Below are positions 45,865-55,739 of a stretch of DNA of 64,000 bases, one piece after another; position 1 is the first letter of the stretch; each line of letters begins with the position of its first letter. Both the position numbers and the translations under genes were made by a program. Source of the DNA: Sedimentibacter sp. zth1 (GTDB taxonomy: Bacteria; Bacillota; Clostridia; Tissierellales; Sedimentibacteraceae); assembly GCF_017352195.1 (NCBI RefSeq), contig NZ_CP071445.1:1798001-1862000 (forward strand), written 5' to 3'. The notes below the pieces were generated by a model. The model ran no database searches and was not told the DNA's origin. It worked only from the letters and a program-made list of their open reading frames with translations.

Positions 45865-48024
45865 ATGAACAAAAACAACAAAAATTTTTTAAACAACTTT
45901 AAAATTAAATGCATTTCAGGAGTATTAACAGTATGTATTGCTACTACAGTACTTATCTCATCTCCAGAACAAATTGCTTATGCTAATGACTCAAATAGTA
46001 TAAACATATATATAAATGGTCAATTATTAAATTCAGATGAATCTGCTTTTATTTCAAATGGAAGAACATTTATTCCACTTAGAGATGTTATCGAAACATT
46101 AGGTGCAAATGTCAGTTGGGATGAGGTAAACAGAACTGTTACAGTAACAAAAGATACATCTAACATAAAATTATACATTGATAATAGACTATTTAGCTAT
46201 GTTGAAAACGGTATCACTAAATATGATGTAAGTGATGTTGCTCCACTAATTAAGAATAATCACACTTACGTTCCACTAAGGTTAGTTGGAAATGCTTTAG
46301 GGTTAAATGTATCATGGAACGATACTACTAAAGAGGTAAGTGTAAAGGATAGCTCTAATCCTAGTATAACTAATTTTTTTGATATAAAAATAGCTGATAT
46401 TGAAAATGGACAAGTACTTACCGATATAACAAGATTGTCTTTAATTGGTGCTGAAACATTGCCTAAAAATGCAACACAAATAAAATATTTGTTTATAAAT
46501 CCGACTACAGGTGAAGGAAAAATAGTAGCTCGTTCAACAAGTATTAGTAAAGCTACTACATTTATACCAAACATAGATATTCAAGGCAATGGTATTTTAG
46601 CTGCAGTTGTATGTGATGCCAAAGGAAACTTTTTAGCTGGAACTTGTGTTAATACATCTGTAAAAGTTAATTCTAATGTTTCTATTTCAGGCTTAACTAG
46701 TGGACAATCTATTAATAAAACTGTTCCATTGTCTGCAAACTTAAATTTTAGACCAACTGCAATAAAATATGAATTTACATATCAAGATGGAAGTGTTTAT
46801 ACTACTGATGAATTAGATCCATATGGAACATATAACTATACTCCAAGTATCCGCAGAAACGGTACACTATCAGTTAGAGTATTGGCTATAGACAAAAATG
46901 AAAAAGTTTATACAAGTGATTACACAAATGCTACTATTGCTATGGTATCAGTACCTTCAAATCCATATGTAGCTTTAAAAAAGATTAAAACAAGCAATGT
47001 TGGAAAAATACCTGTTAATTTATCTATCTCTAGAAATTTTGATGTTGATACAACTCAGTACTACGCACAAAATGTTGATACAGGAAAAACAATTTTATTA
47101 AAAGAAGTTGGTTGGGGAGATTATCAATGGTTTCCAGGTCCAGATATGGCTGGTAACTGGGAGATTTATGTAAGAGTAGTTAATTCAAAAAATAAAAAAG
47201 CATACTATTCTAATTCTATTAAAGTTGCAGTACCAAATACGACAAGTATCATATTAAGTGGTATTGGTCCTGACCAAGTTATAACTGGAACAATGACTAT
47301 GAATGCAATATGCAATGTTAATATAGAGGATGTTTCTTATGTCATAAGCAATCCATATAATTATACTGAGAAAGTTATGGGTACTGAAACAAGTGTTTCT
47401 ACAAAGGTATCCTATACACCAAACTATATTAATGAAGGTAAAAGATATATTCAAGCAATAGCAAAAACTACTGATGGTAAGGTTATTAAATCTGAAAAAG
47501 TAGCTATTAATATTTATCTTGGAGAACTATACGGCTCCAAACCTATAACCGTAAAGACTAACTTTATAAATTATGTTACTCCAATGGCACTTAAAACTCA
47601 AAAAGAAAATGGTATGTCTGCTGCACTTCAAGTTGCTCAAGCAATTCTTGAAACAGGTTGGGGACAAAGCGTACCAGTTGACAAGTACACAGGACTTTTA
47701 TCAAATAATCTATTTGGAGTTAAAGGAACTGGTAATGCTGGTTCTGTGCTTTGTAGTACATGGGAAGAATATTATGGGACAGTTTATCGAATAGATGACC
47801 ACTTTAGAGCTTATAAAAGCACGCAAGATAGTTGGAATGACCATAACAACCTATTACTTAGAGCTTCAAGATATATACCTTATACTGAAGTAATGTTTGA
47901 CAGTACATCAGGTGCATATGCCCTTAGACGATGTGGATACGCAACTGATAGTGGTTATCCTGGAAAGCTGATTTGGTTAATTGAAAGATACAATTTAGAC
48001 AAGCTTGATAACCAAAAAATTTAA
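45865..48024 (+). CDS. Secreted cell-wall glucosaminidase with copper-amine-oxidase-type N-terminal domains
   Basis: 719 residues from the ATG 6 bases after AAAGGAG; an in-frame TTG that overlaps this site was rejected. Signal peptide ends near EQIAYA. Residues about 40-170 contain two copies of the copper-amine-oxidase-like N-terminal domain (PF07833 type: NGRTFIPLRDVIETLGANV and NHTYVPLRLVGNALGLNV). The middle is several Ig-like units. The last 150 residues are a GH73 glucosaminidase: SAALQVAQAILETGWGQS with catalytic Glu, NNLFGVKG, WEEYYG and FRAYKST. It would cut peptidoglycan glycans during growth or separation. Monocistronic; a TATAAT at 45800 is the likely -10. Confidence 0.93.
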   Translation: MNKNNKNFLNNFKIKCISGVLTVCIATTVLISSPEQIAYANDSNSINIYINGQLLNSDESAFISNGRTFIPLRDVIETLGANVSWDEVNRTVTVTKDTSNIKLYIDNRLFSYVENGITKYDVSDVAPLIKNNHTYVPLRLVGNALGLNVSWNDTTKEVSVKDSSNPSITNFFDIKIADIENGQVLTDITRLSLIGAETLPKNATQIKYLFINPTTGEGKIVARSTSISKATTFIPNIDIQGNGILAAVVCDAKGNFLAGTCVNTSVKVNSNVSISGLTSGQSINKTVPLSANLNFRPTAIKYEFTYQDGSVYTTDELDPYGTYNYTPSIRRNGTLSVRVLAIDKNEKVYTSDYTNATIAMVSVPSNPYVALKKIKTSNVGKIPVNLSISRNFDVDTTQYYAQNVDTGKTILLKEVGWGDYQWFPGPDMAGNWEIYVRVVNSKNKKAYYSNSIKVAVPNTTSIILSGIGPDQVITGTMTMNAICNVNIEDVSYVISNPYNYTEKVMGTETSVSTKVSYTPNYINEGKRYIQAIAKTTDGKVIKSEKVAINIYLGELYGSKPITVKTNFINYVTPMALKTQKENGMSAALQVAQAILETGWGQSVPVDKYTGLLSNNLFGVKGTGNAGSVLCSTWEEYYGTVYRIDDHFRAYKSTQDSWNDHNNLLLRASRYIPYTEVMFDSTSGAYALRRCGYATDSGYPGKLIWLIERYNLDKLDNQKI

Positions 48025-48036
48025 AAACTGTTATCG

Positions 48037-48070
48037 AAAAGCAAGTACAGAATTCGGTACTTGCTTTTTT
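48037..48070 (+). terminator. Terminator of glucosaminidase gene
   Basis: AAAAGCAAGTAC/GTACTTGCTTTT 12-bp stem with 8-base loop, followed by Ts. Confidence 0.9.
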
Positions 48071-48132
48071 ACACATTATATCTAATAGATTCTTTTATAT
48101 GTTTTTTATCTTTTTTTCTGTACAATATTTCA

Positions 48133-49668
48133 CTATTTTATTTCATAACTCTTTTTATACAACGGAAAAAGTTTATTAAATATTTTATCAAATATTTCTG
48201 AAAATAATTTTTTATATATTGCATGTTCGTCCATGTCTGGTATAAATTCATCCTTTATATGCACCATCTCTTTTATTGCTTCATCTATATCTTTAAAAAC
48301 TCCTTTAGAAACAAATGCAACCATTGAGCTACCTAAACCACTTGCCTCATAAGTTTGTATCCTTCTTACAGGCAATCCAAACATATTTGCAGTTATTTGA
48401 CATATCTCATCACTTTGAGAACCTCCACCTGCAACATATAAATATTTAACTTTTATTTTGGCACGTCTTTGTAAAGTATATAATCCATCCATTAAGGCAA
48501 AATTTATACCTTCTATTATAGCTCTATAAATATGTTGTCTTGTATGTTCATCCGAAAAACCAATAATAGCACCACGAGCCTTTGGCATTACAACACCTGG
48601 TGTGAAATAAGGTTGAAAAACTAGCCCATTGCAACCTGGTTTTATTTCCTTTAACCTTTTATCAAGAAGTTTTTCAGCTTTAATTCCCCTTTGCATAGCT
48701 TCCTCAGCTTCTTTTGCAGCAAATTCTCTTTTAAACCAAGATATCAACCAGTAACCACGATATATTTGCACCTCTGGATTATATGAATTTTTTACAACAG
48801 ACGGATAAGCTGGTATAAAAGGTAACGGTTCCATATAATAATTTGTTGTTAGCTGAATAGTTGCTGTTGTTCCAAAGCTTATTGCTGCTTTTTCTGGTTT
48901 TGAGCATGATAATCCTAGCGTTCCACATCCTTTATCTGAGCCTGTTGCAATAATAGGAAGACCTACCTTTATACCTGTTTGTTCACTTGCCTTTTCAGTT
49001 ATTAGTCCAACTAAATCTCCTGGATCAACTAAATCACAAAGTTTACTATCATCAATATCAAATATACATCTTTTTATGTTTTTCTTTTTCATCCATTTTT
49101 TAGTTTTACAATCAAATGGTATATGTCCTATAAGACTTGCGGTTGAATCAATAAATTTACCTGATAAATGATACATAAAAAATCCAGATAAGAATAAAAA
49201 TTTATATGTTTTTGCCCAGATTTCAGGTTCATTCACCTTAATCCAATTACAAGCAGATACCTTTCTTTGCAATTTAACGGCTTCAAGCATACCGATTGCA
49301 GTAAAAGACAATTTTTCTATAGCAGTTAAAGGTTTTAGACCTTCAGCTTCCCTTTTATCTAGCCATAAAATCACATCTCTCAATGCATTTCCATCTTTAT
49401 CAACACAAACACATGTATCTCTAATACATGTACAAGTCACAGCAACAATGTCGTCCCAAAGCTCTGCACTTTTTTCTTTAAGCTTTAAACTAACTTCACA
49501 GAGATTTTTCCAATAAAAATCTGATTCTTGCTCAGCCCAGCCAGGATTTTTAGAAAAGTAAGGTTTTACATGCTCCTTTTTTGCTTTACACAAAATGTCG
49601 CCTTTACTGTTTATAAGCATTGCTCTTGTGCTCTGTGTTCCTATATCAAAAGTTAATACTAATTGCAT
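48133..49668 (-). CDS. FGGY-family carbohydrate kinase
   Basis: 511 residues, GAGAGGT site 10 bases before ATG. N-terminal LTFDIGTQSTRAMLI (phosphate 1 motif), GWAEQESDFYW, then ILWLDKREAE; middle ATGSDKGCGTLGLSC; C-terminal FGGY signature region YLYVAGGGSQSDEICQI with FGLPVRRI. Complete. Phosphorylates a sugar or polyol such as xylulose, with ATP; no sugar transporter or isomerase adjoins it, so the substrate is open. Single gene. Confidence 0.93.
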   Translation of the reverse strand: MQLVLTFDIGTQSTRAMLINSKGDILCKAKKEHVKPYFSKNPGWAEQESDFYWKNLCEVSLKLKEKSAELWDDIVAVTCTCIRDTCVCVDKDGNALRDVILWLDKREAEGLKPLTAIEKLSFTAIGMLEAVKLQRKVSACNWIKVNEPEIWAKTYKFLFLSGFFMYHLSGKFIDSTASLIGHIPFDCKTKKWMKKKNIKRCIFDIDDSKLCDLVDPGDLVGLITEKASEQTGIKVGLPIIATGSDKGCGTLGLSCSKPEKAAISFGTTATIQLTTNYYMEPLPFIPAYPSVVKNSYNPEVQIYRGYWLISWFKREFAAKEAEEAMQRGIKAEKLLDKRLKEIKPGCNGLVFQPYFTPGVVMPKARGAIIGFSDEHTRQHIYRAIIEGINFALMDGLYTLQRRAKIKVKYLYVAGGGSQSDEICQITANMFGLPVRRIQTYEASGLGSSMVAFVSKGVFKDIDEAIKEMVHIKDEFIPDMDEHAIYKKLFSEIFDKIFNKLFPLYKKSYEIK

Positions 49669-49781
49669 TGAAATAACCTACCTCTCATATATCAAGATTG
49701 CATGTAGCTGTTATATTGCATTCCGAACATAAATGTTATTTAGTATTATCTCTATATTTCAGGTAGTCTATGCATTTCATA

Positions 49782-49819
49782 AAAAAAGTATTAATAAATA
49801 TTTATATTAATACTTTTTT
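49782..49819 (-). terminator. Terminator of RluA-type gene
   Basis: 15-bp perfect stem AAAAAAGTATTAATA/TATTAATACTTTTTT with an 8-base loop and T-run on the minus strand. Confidence 0.8.
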
Positions 49820-49824
49820 CTATT

Positions 49825-50793
49825 CTATTCAAATAATGATTTTTTTATCTGCTGTAAATTAGGTGGTAATTCTCCTATTATTGTTTTTCCGGTCATATAC
49901 GATACTGGATCTACTGCATTTTTAAAATATAGCTTATAAGCATGTAAAAATTGAGTTGTAAGTTTAAATCTTTGCTCAACCTTTCTATTTACACTACTTC
50001 TACCATATTTTACATCACCTATAATTGGATATCCTGCATTTGCAAGATGAACTCTAATTTGGTGTGTTCTACCCGTAACTAACTCAACCTCTACTAAAGT
50101 ATAGCCATCTTTATATTGCAACGGTCTAGCTATTGTTTCCATTATCTTTCCGTCTTCGTCATCCATAGGTACAACCTTAACTAAATTTCTATTTGTATCC
50201 TTTTCCATCTTATCTTTTAAAATAAGCTCTTTTTTTAGGTTTCCTGCAACTATTGTCAAATAATATTTGCTTACATATCCTTTTTCTCTTATCATTAAAT
50301 TAAGTGATTGCAAAGAATTATTATTTTTTCCAAACAAAACAAGTCCAGTTGTATTTCTGTCAAGTCTATTGACTGGTGATGGTACAAAGGTACGCTCTAA
50401 TCTAGGTACATAATCACCTTTTTGTATTAAATATGATATAACTTGATTTGCCAAATGATTCTTCTTTTCAGTAGAATCACCATGTGTTAGCAACCCAAAT
50501 GGCTTTTCTGCGACCAATATATTTTCATCCTCATATGCTATGTTGAACTGCTTTTTCGCTCTTACTACTTTTTTGCTTTTAGTTAACTTATCCATCTCCT
50601 CTTCAGTTATATAAAGGCTTAATTCATCACCTTCAAAAAGCATTGTTTCAACTTTACCTCTTTTGCCATTAATTTTTACATCTTTTCTAATAAGCTTGTA
50701 AATATAGCTTAGAGAAGCATTTTTTAAATATTTTTTTAAAAATCTATCTAGTCTTTGATCTCTTTCATTGCTACTAATTACTAATTTTATCAT
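49825..50793 (-). CDS. RluA-family RNA pseudouridine synthase
   Basis: 322 residues. N-terminal S4 RNA-binding domain (RLDRFLKKYLKNASLSYIYKLI), then the RluA catalytic domain: AEKPFGLLTHGD, VNRLDRNTTGLVLFGK with the catalytic Asp (the usual HRLD reads NRLD), and VTGRTHQIRVHLANAGYPIIGD. It isomerises specific uridines in rRNA or tRNA; the exact target (RluC/RluD type) cannot be set. It is divergent from the XRE regulator and ends at its own terminator. Confidence 0.95.
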   Translation of the reverse strand: MIKLVISSNERDQRLDRFLKKYLKNASLSYIYKLIRKDVKINGKRGKVETMLFEGDELSLYITEEEMDKLTKSKKVVRAKKQFNIAYEDENILVAEKPFGLLTHGDSTEKKNHLANQVISYLIQKGDYVPRLERTFVPSPVNRLDRNTTGLVLFGKNNNSLQSLNLMIREKGYVSKYYLTIVAGNLKKELILKDKMEKDTNRNLVKVVPMDDEDGKIMETIARPLQYKDGYTLVEVELVTGRTHQIRVHLANAGYPIIGDVKYGRSSVNRKVEQRFKLTTQFLHAYKLYFKNAVDPVSYMTGKTIIGELPPNLQQIKKSLFE

Positions 50794-50867
50794 GTTGATA
50801 TTATATACTAAAAACCTACAAAAAAATAGTCGGTATTTGTATTTTTATATATTTTTGAAATTTTATG

Positions 50868-50900
50868 TTGATTAATTTACTAATAGTTTAGTATACTATT
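50868..50900 (+). promoter_or_regulatory. Promoter and overlapping dyad of XRE regulator
   Basis: TTGATT, 18 bases, TATACT. An AATAGT-N7-ACTATT dyad (50882-50900) covers the -10, as expected for autorepression. Confidence 0.55.
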
Positions 50901-50931
50901 CATATATTACGTGATAAAAAGGTGAATAAAA

Positions 50932-51726
50932 ATGAATATTGGCGATAAAATTAGAAACTTAAGAAAAGAACGTGGTTTAACTCAAGAAATGATAGCAGAA
51001 CATTTTAATCTATCTGCTCAAGCGATTAGCAAGTGGGAAACGAATCTTGCATACCCTGATATAACTCTTGTACCATCTATTGCTTCATTTTTCAATATAT
51101 CTGTTAATGAGCTTTTTGATTTTGATACAACAGAAATTGAAGCTGAGGTTATGAAAATTGTAGATAATAACTCGAAGTTTAGAGATAACGCTCCAGAAAA
51201 AGCAGAAGGAATTCTAAGAGAAGGTCTTAAAAAATACCCTAACAATGAAATTTTATTAAACAATCTTTTGTATGTTCTTCATGGTGATAAAACAAATGAA
51301 AAAATTGAGATAGCTAAAAAACTTATTCAATATACAAAGGATGATGAAATAAAATACGATGCTATTAGAATTCTTGCTGGAACATATTTTGATTTAGGAA
51401 ACGACACTATGGGAGAATATTTTCTGGAGCAAATTCCTGAAATATATTTTTCTAAACTTGAATTGGATGCTTTATATTTAAAGGGTGATGACAAAAAACG
51501 TGCTACAAACTTACAATTATTTTTATCAATTGAGCAATCAATTGAAATGATAAGCTGTTTAATTGAAATAGCTAATAAAAGCAATGATAAAAAGCAAGCA
51601 GACATAGAATTTAATAGAGGATTAAAAATTATCGAAAGCTTTAATCCTGTTGATGAAAAATATAAAAATGCATATAATCATTTAAAAGAAAACTTTATAA
51701 AAAATAATTCTTTAAAAAGATTTTAA
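50932..51726 (+). CDS. XRE-family transcriptional regulator with C-terminal TPR-like domain
   Basis: 264 residues, AAGGTGA site. Residues 1-60: helix-turn-helix IGDKIRNLRKERGLTQEMIAEHFNLSAQAISKWE with typical final SVNELFDF. The rest is helical with repeats resembling TPRs (GILREGLKKYPNNEILLNNL). Such proteins often bind a peptide or protein signal. No adjacent target gene is obvious; it is convergent with the cobalamin ECF operon and divergent from the RluA-type gene. Probably autoregulated. Confidence 0.93.
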   Translation: MNIGDKIRNLRKERGLTQEMIAEHFNLSAQAISKWETNLAYPDITLVPSIASFFNISVNELFDFDTTEIEAEVMKIVDNNSKFRDNAPEKAEGILREGLKKYPNNEILLNNLLYVLHGDKTNEKIEIAKKLIQYTKDDEIKYDAIRILAGTYFDLGNDTMGEYFLEQIPEIYFSKLELDALYLKGDDKKRATNLQLFLSIEQSIEMISCLIEIANKSNDKKQADIEFNRGLKIIESFNPVDEKYKNAYNHLKENFIKNNSLKRF

Positions 51727-51737
51727 ATTAAGTGCTC

Positions 51738-51768
51738 AAAAGGAGGTAATGTATACCCTCCTTTTTTT
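51738..51768. terminator. Bidirectional terminator between XRE gene and ECF operon
   Basis: AAAAGGAGG/CCTCCTTTT stem with a 10-base loop and T-run after, between convergent genes. Confidence 0.8.
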
Positions 51769-51789
51769 GTAATTTGTTCCCTATTAATT

Positions 51790-52533
51790 TTATCTTATCA
51801 TTCCATATTTAAGCCTTATTCTGTCAAGCTTACGTATCATTGGGTTTGACAATACATATAAGAAAAACACAGTTGCTACTGCGTGTACCGTATCATATGG
51901 TACTCCTGATATATATACTGATATAAGGGATGCTTTAGTTATTCTATTTGATACCATTACAAGAGATGCAAAGTTCATTAGAAACCCATATACTAAATAT
52001 GTAATTATAAATCCAAATATACATAGAGATATTTTGTTTTTTTTAAGTATTCCCTTTCGCTGAAGAACACCTGCAATAAACCCTATAATACCAAGACTAA
52101 ACATTTGCCACGGCGTCCAAGGTCCTTGTCCAAAGAAAAAATTAGAAGTAAATGCTGATGTAGCTCCTACTAAAAATCCTGATTCTGCATCAAATGTTAC
52201 CCCTGAGATAATTGTTATAGCTATCATTGGTTTAAAAGCTGGCAACATAAAAAATATTGACCTTCCTAGAACAGATATTGATGATAAGCAAGCTATAACT
52301 ATTAGTTCTCTTGCTTGTGGCTGTCTATTTTCAAAAACCATAAAAAAGGGAACTAGAATATATACAATTATCAACAAACTAATATAGTAATATTTTCTAT
52401 CATCTAAATATGTTATTCCAATCCACATTGTTAACGGTATAAGAATTGAAATTATTATAAGACATACTATAGTTCTTTTATCTAAAGTTTTTTTATCATA
52501 CATGCCTTTGTTTAACTGAGGTTTTGTTTGCAT
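51790..52533 (-). CDS. ECF transporter S component, probable cobalamin/corrinoid type
   Basis: 247 residues, about six membrane helices. Conserved ARELIVIACLSSISVLGRSI, then FKPMIAITIISGVTFDAESG and GQGPWTPWQMFSLG. It overlaps the ATPase gene by 22 bases. S components bind the vitamin. Because the operon follows a B12 riboswitch, this should bind cobalamin or a corrinoid, functionally like CbrT. The sequence alone does not name the ligand. It is the last gene of the operon. Confidence 0.88.
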   Translation of the reverse strand: MQTKPQLNKGMYDKKTLDKRTIVCLIIISILIPLTMWIGITYLDDRKYYYISLLIIVYILVPFFMVFENRQPQARELIVIACLSSISVLGRSIFFMLPAFKPMIAITIISGVTFDAESGFLVGATSAFTSNFFFGQGPWTPWQMFSLGIIGFIAGVLQRKGILKKNKISLCIFGFIITYLVYGFLMNFASLVMVSNRITKASLISVYISGVPYDTVHAVATVFFLYVLSNPMIRKLDRIRLKYGMIR

Positions 52534-54173
52534 AATTTTATAACATCCTCCACTGTAACTCCATTGTTAAATATATGTCTAGACATCCTATTAGCAAAAG
52601 TTGTATAAAAACTGTTACCAGAAAAAAATTTACCAGAAGTATTAGTTGCAACTATACTACCATTAAAGAACAATGAACACATATCTGCATATTCAGCACA
52701 AAATTCTATATCATGGGATACCATAAGTATTGTTGCTCCCTGTGCTCTAAGCTTTTTGAGTATATCTGCAAATTTTATTTTAAAGTGACTATCTAAAGCT
52801 TTAGTTGGTTCGTCAAGTAGTATTATCTTAGGCTTTAGAAGCATTACTTTCGCAAAAGCAACTTTTTGCTGTTCTCCACCACTTAAATCATATGGATGCA
52901 TGTTCAATAATTCTTTAATTTCCATAAGATCTATTATCTCATTTATAATTTTATCATCAGAAACCATCTCATATAGTTCTTCTCTCACAGTCATTTCAAC
53001 AAATATTGATTGTGGATTTTGAGGCAAAACACCTAGATTTTCATTAAATAGTTCTTTATCTGTATATTTTTTTATATTTTTTCCCTTAATTTTTACCGTA
53101 CCTCTGTATGGTTTATTTATTCCAGAAATTATAGACAAAGCGGTACTTTTACCTGTACCATTTCCTCCAGCCATAGCATAAATCTGTCCTTTAGCGACTT
53201 TTAGTGACAAATCTTTTACTACATCAGGCTCATTTTTTTCATATCTAAACCATACATCTTTAAGATCTATTACTATTTCTTCACTATTAAAATCAACTTT
53301 TTTCGCTTCAATACTTCTTTTTTTTATTTCTTTATCTTTAAATAATTCATTAATCCATATTCTACTTTCTTTAACTGTTAGTGGATAATCTATAGTTTGC
53401 AAATTGTTTTGTACCTCTGCACATATTCTTATTGACGGTGGCATTGCACAAAACATATCATGGTTAAGTTCTTTTAGCTTTTTACCTGTGTTTTGAGGAG
53501 TACTATTTACAATTATTTTTCCCTTATCCATAACCACTATTCTATCACTTATTGGAAACACTTCTTCCAGTCTATGTTCAGATAATATTATTGTCGTTCC
53601 TAAATCACGATTTATTTTCTTTATAGTATTAAGAAAATCTCCTGCCGCTATTGGATCAAGTTGAGAAGTAGGTTCATCAAGAATTAGAACAGAAGGTTGC
53701 ATAGTCATTATGGCGGCTAAATTTAAAAGTTGTTTCTGTCCTCCTGATAGTTCATTAACATTTTTCATAAACCATTCTTGTATTCCAAAGAAGCTAGCCA
53801 TTTCTGCTACTCTAAGTCTTATTTTCTTATTATCATATCCAAGGTTCTCTAATCCAAATGCTAATTCGTGCCAAACCTTATCAGTTACTATTTGGTTATC
53901 TGGATTTTGAAGCACATAACCTATTGCTGATGTTTGTTCTCTTAAATCTACATTTCCCAAAATTCTATTTTTAAAATATATTAATCCATGTTTTTCGCCA
54001 TATGGAGCAAGGCTTGGTTTTAAACTTTTTAGTAGAGTGCTTTTTCCACATCCACTTTTTCCACACAATGTTACAAATTCACCTGATTCGATTGTCAGAT
54101 TTATTTCATTTAATGCCCATTTATCCTGTTCAGGATAAGCAAAGCTTAAATTCTCAATCTTAAACGCTTCCAT
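52512..54173 (-). CDS. Fused double-domain ECF ATPase
   Basis: 553 residues containing both A and A' ATPases in one chain. First: Walker A GKSGCGKSTLL, signature NELSGGQKQL, Walker B VLILDEPTSQLD. Second: GGNGTGKSTAL, DLSGGEQQKV, ILLDEPTKALD. Q-loops (LQNPDNQIV and LPQNPQSIF) and H-loops (SEHRLEEVF and SHDIEF) are intact, so both sites look active. It overlaps EcfT by 28 bases. A dedicated energising module means a group I ECF transporter. Confidence 0.95.
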   Translation of the reverse strand: MEAFKIENLSFAYPEQDKWALNEINLTIESGEFVTLCGKSGCGKSTLLKSLKPSLAPYGEKHGLIYFKNRILGNVDLREQTSAIGYVLQNPDNQIVTDKVWHELAFGLENLGYDNKKIRLRVAEMASFFGIQEWFMKNVNELSGGQKQLLNLAAIMTMQPSVLILDEPTSQLDPIAAGDFLNTIKKINRDLGTTIILSEHRLEEVFPISDRIVVMDKGKIIVNSTPQNTGKKLKELNHDMFCAMPPSIRICAEVQNNLQTIDYPLTVKESRIWINELFKDKEIKKRSIEAKKVDFNSEEIVIDLKDVWFRYEKNEPDVVKDLSLKVAKGQIYAMAGGNGTGKSTALSIISGINKPYRGTVKIKGKNIKKYTDKELFNENLGVLPQNPQSIFVEMTVREELYEMVSDDKIINEIIDLMEIKELLNMHPYDLSGGEQQKVAFAKVMLLKPKIILLDEPTKALDSHFKIKFADILKKLRAQGATILMVSHDIEFCAEYADMCSLFFNGSIVATNTSGKFFSGNSFYTTFANRMSRHIFNNGVTVEDVIKLCKQNLS

Positions 54174-55036
54174 CTAATTTCCTCCACTATGTCTATTACA
54201 ACAGGTATTATGCAAAACAATGCGTAGCTAGTATATGTAAGCACGCTTTGTAAATTTTCAGATGATATTACTATGCTAGGATAGAATCTAATTTTTCCAC
54301 ATCCACTATATATCCCAATTAAAAATGTAACAACAAGACAAAGTGCTAAAGCAGTAAATTTTTTATCCCTTGAATCAAATCTAAAATTTGAAAAGTTTGT
54401 CCTACCTTTTAATCCATATCCTCTTGCCTTCATACTATCTGCAGTTTCTACTCCATTTTCCAATGCCCATGTAGTCATCACAGAAAGTATTTTCAACCCA
54501 TATCTTGACCTTTGAATGATGTTCCCATTTGAAACATCTCGTCCAATTGATTTTTGAGATTTCGATATTATTTTTATTTGTGATTTATACTTAGGAACAA
54601 ATCTTAATATCATAGACAAAATTAATGACATACCTGGTATTATCTTTCCAAAAATATATATAAATTTATCCGAAGTCATTATTTTATTGTAACAGCTAAA
54701 CCACATTATGACCGATACAAGCATAACCGAAGTTGAAATACCATATACTATTGATTCTAAAGTTAAAGGATTACCGGAACTAAAATATGTTAAAATTGTA
54801 ACTCCTTCATGTACAAACAATGGATTAGCTATAGCAGAAATTACAAGTATTGGAATTCCACATAATAAATTAAATTTAACAGCCTTTTTACCATTTAGCT
54901 TTATAGAATATATAAATGCTCCTATAAAAGATATTGTTAAAAAAACAGGATGCATGCAAAACATGCTTACAAGTATGACAAATGTGAAATACCCAAAATT
55001 TAATATTGGGTGATATGTACTAAATGCATCCTTCAT
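54146..55036 (-). CDS. ecfT: ECF transporter T component (EcfT)
   Basis: 296 residues with about six membrane helices. Coupling-helix motifs are present: MILRFVPKYKSQIKI and TADSMKARGYGLKGRT (ARG box). AGGAG site. It links the ATPases to the S component. It is third in the B12-riboswitch operon. Confidence 0.94.
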   Translation of the reverse strand: MKDAFSTYHPILNFGYFTFVILVSMFCMHPVFLTISFIGAFIYSIKLNGKKAVKFNLLCGIPILVISAIANPLFVHEGVTILTYFSSGNPLTLESIVYGISTSVMLVSVIMWFSCYNKIMTSDKFIYIFGKIIPGMSLILSMILRFVPKYKSQIKIISKSQKSIGRDVSNGNIIQRSRYGLKILSVMTTWALENGVETADSMKARGYGLKGRTNFSNFRFDSRDKKFTALALCLVVTFLIGIYSGCGKIRFYPSIVISSENLQSVLTYTSYALFCIIPVVIDIVEEIRWKRLRLRI

Positions 55037-55073
55037 TTATTTTCTCCTCATATTATTTATTTTGTTTATTAAA

Positions 55074-55724
55074 TTACTCTTCAGATTTTTCAGACTTATC
55101 TGGTTTTATAAATTCAGCTCCTACATCCCTACCCAAGTCACAAGTATATACCCATTCAACTATATCTCCGTCTTTTAATACATATCTGCTACATCCATAG
55201 TTTGGAACCCATCCATTTACTTTATATATCCATCCACTTAATTCTCCACAGTCAAATTCATAAAGATTTGCTATTCCCTCTATATAATTTGAATTATATA
55301 TTGGTGTCATTACAAACTCCATATGAATTTTGTTTCTTTTCATTTCTCTTAAAAGGATGTTGAAAACAGATTCTCCTTCGTAAAATACTACTTCAGTTGA
55401 AGGAAATATTATCCCATCGTCAGGAACAATATCTGTTTTATCAGGATTTAACTTATCTTTGTTATCAAGTATAGTTTCACACGATACAGATAAAGTACAT
55501 TTCAATTTTTTATCTGCATTTATAACTGCATCTTGCCACTCAACAGGAGCGGGCTTACCTTCTGGAACAGGAGATGTGTTATATTCATCCATACCTGTTT
55601 TTTCATTAATAACAATTTTTCTTTCATTTTCCTGCTTGTTTTCTTTAATAACTTGAAACATACATGCTATACATATGATTAAAAAAGCACATATAATACC
55701 TATCCATATTTTTTTATTTTTCAT
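55074..55724 (-). CDS. Membrane-anchored DUF4430 protein (transcobalamin beta-domain-like)
   Basis: 216 residues. N-terminal uncleaved anchor IWIGIICAFLIICIACMFQV, a short linker, and a DUF4430 domain (about 115-205): ESVFNILLREMK, SGWIYKVNGWVPNYG, LKDGDIVEWVYTCDLGRDVG. DUF4430 is the fold of the C-terminal beta-domain of transcobalamin and intrinsic factor; the GW-Y-NG and GD-V-W-YT pattern matches. AGGTGA start site. It comes 15 bases after the barrel gene, followed by EcfT; it probably hands a corrinoid to the transporter. Confidence 0.88.
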   Translation of the reverse strand: MKNKKIWIGIICAFLIICIACMFQVIKENKQENERKIVINEKTGMDEYNTSPVPEGKPAPVEWQDAVINADKKLKCTLSVSCETILDNKDKLNPDKTDIVPDDGIIFPSTEVVFYEGESVFNILLREMKRNKIHMEFVMTPIYNSNYIEGIANLYEFDCGELSGWIYKVNGWVPNYGCSRYVLKDGDIVEWVYTCDLGRDVGAEFIKPDKSEKSEE

Positions 55725-55739
55725 TTATATTCTCACCTA

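Noticed and set aside
49669-49781. A riboswitch or catabolite element in the leader of the FGGY kinase
   Set aside because: No conserved aptamer motif or palindromic cre-like site could be recognised.
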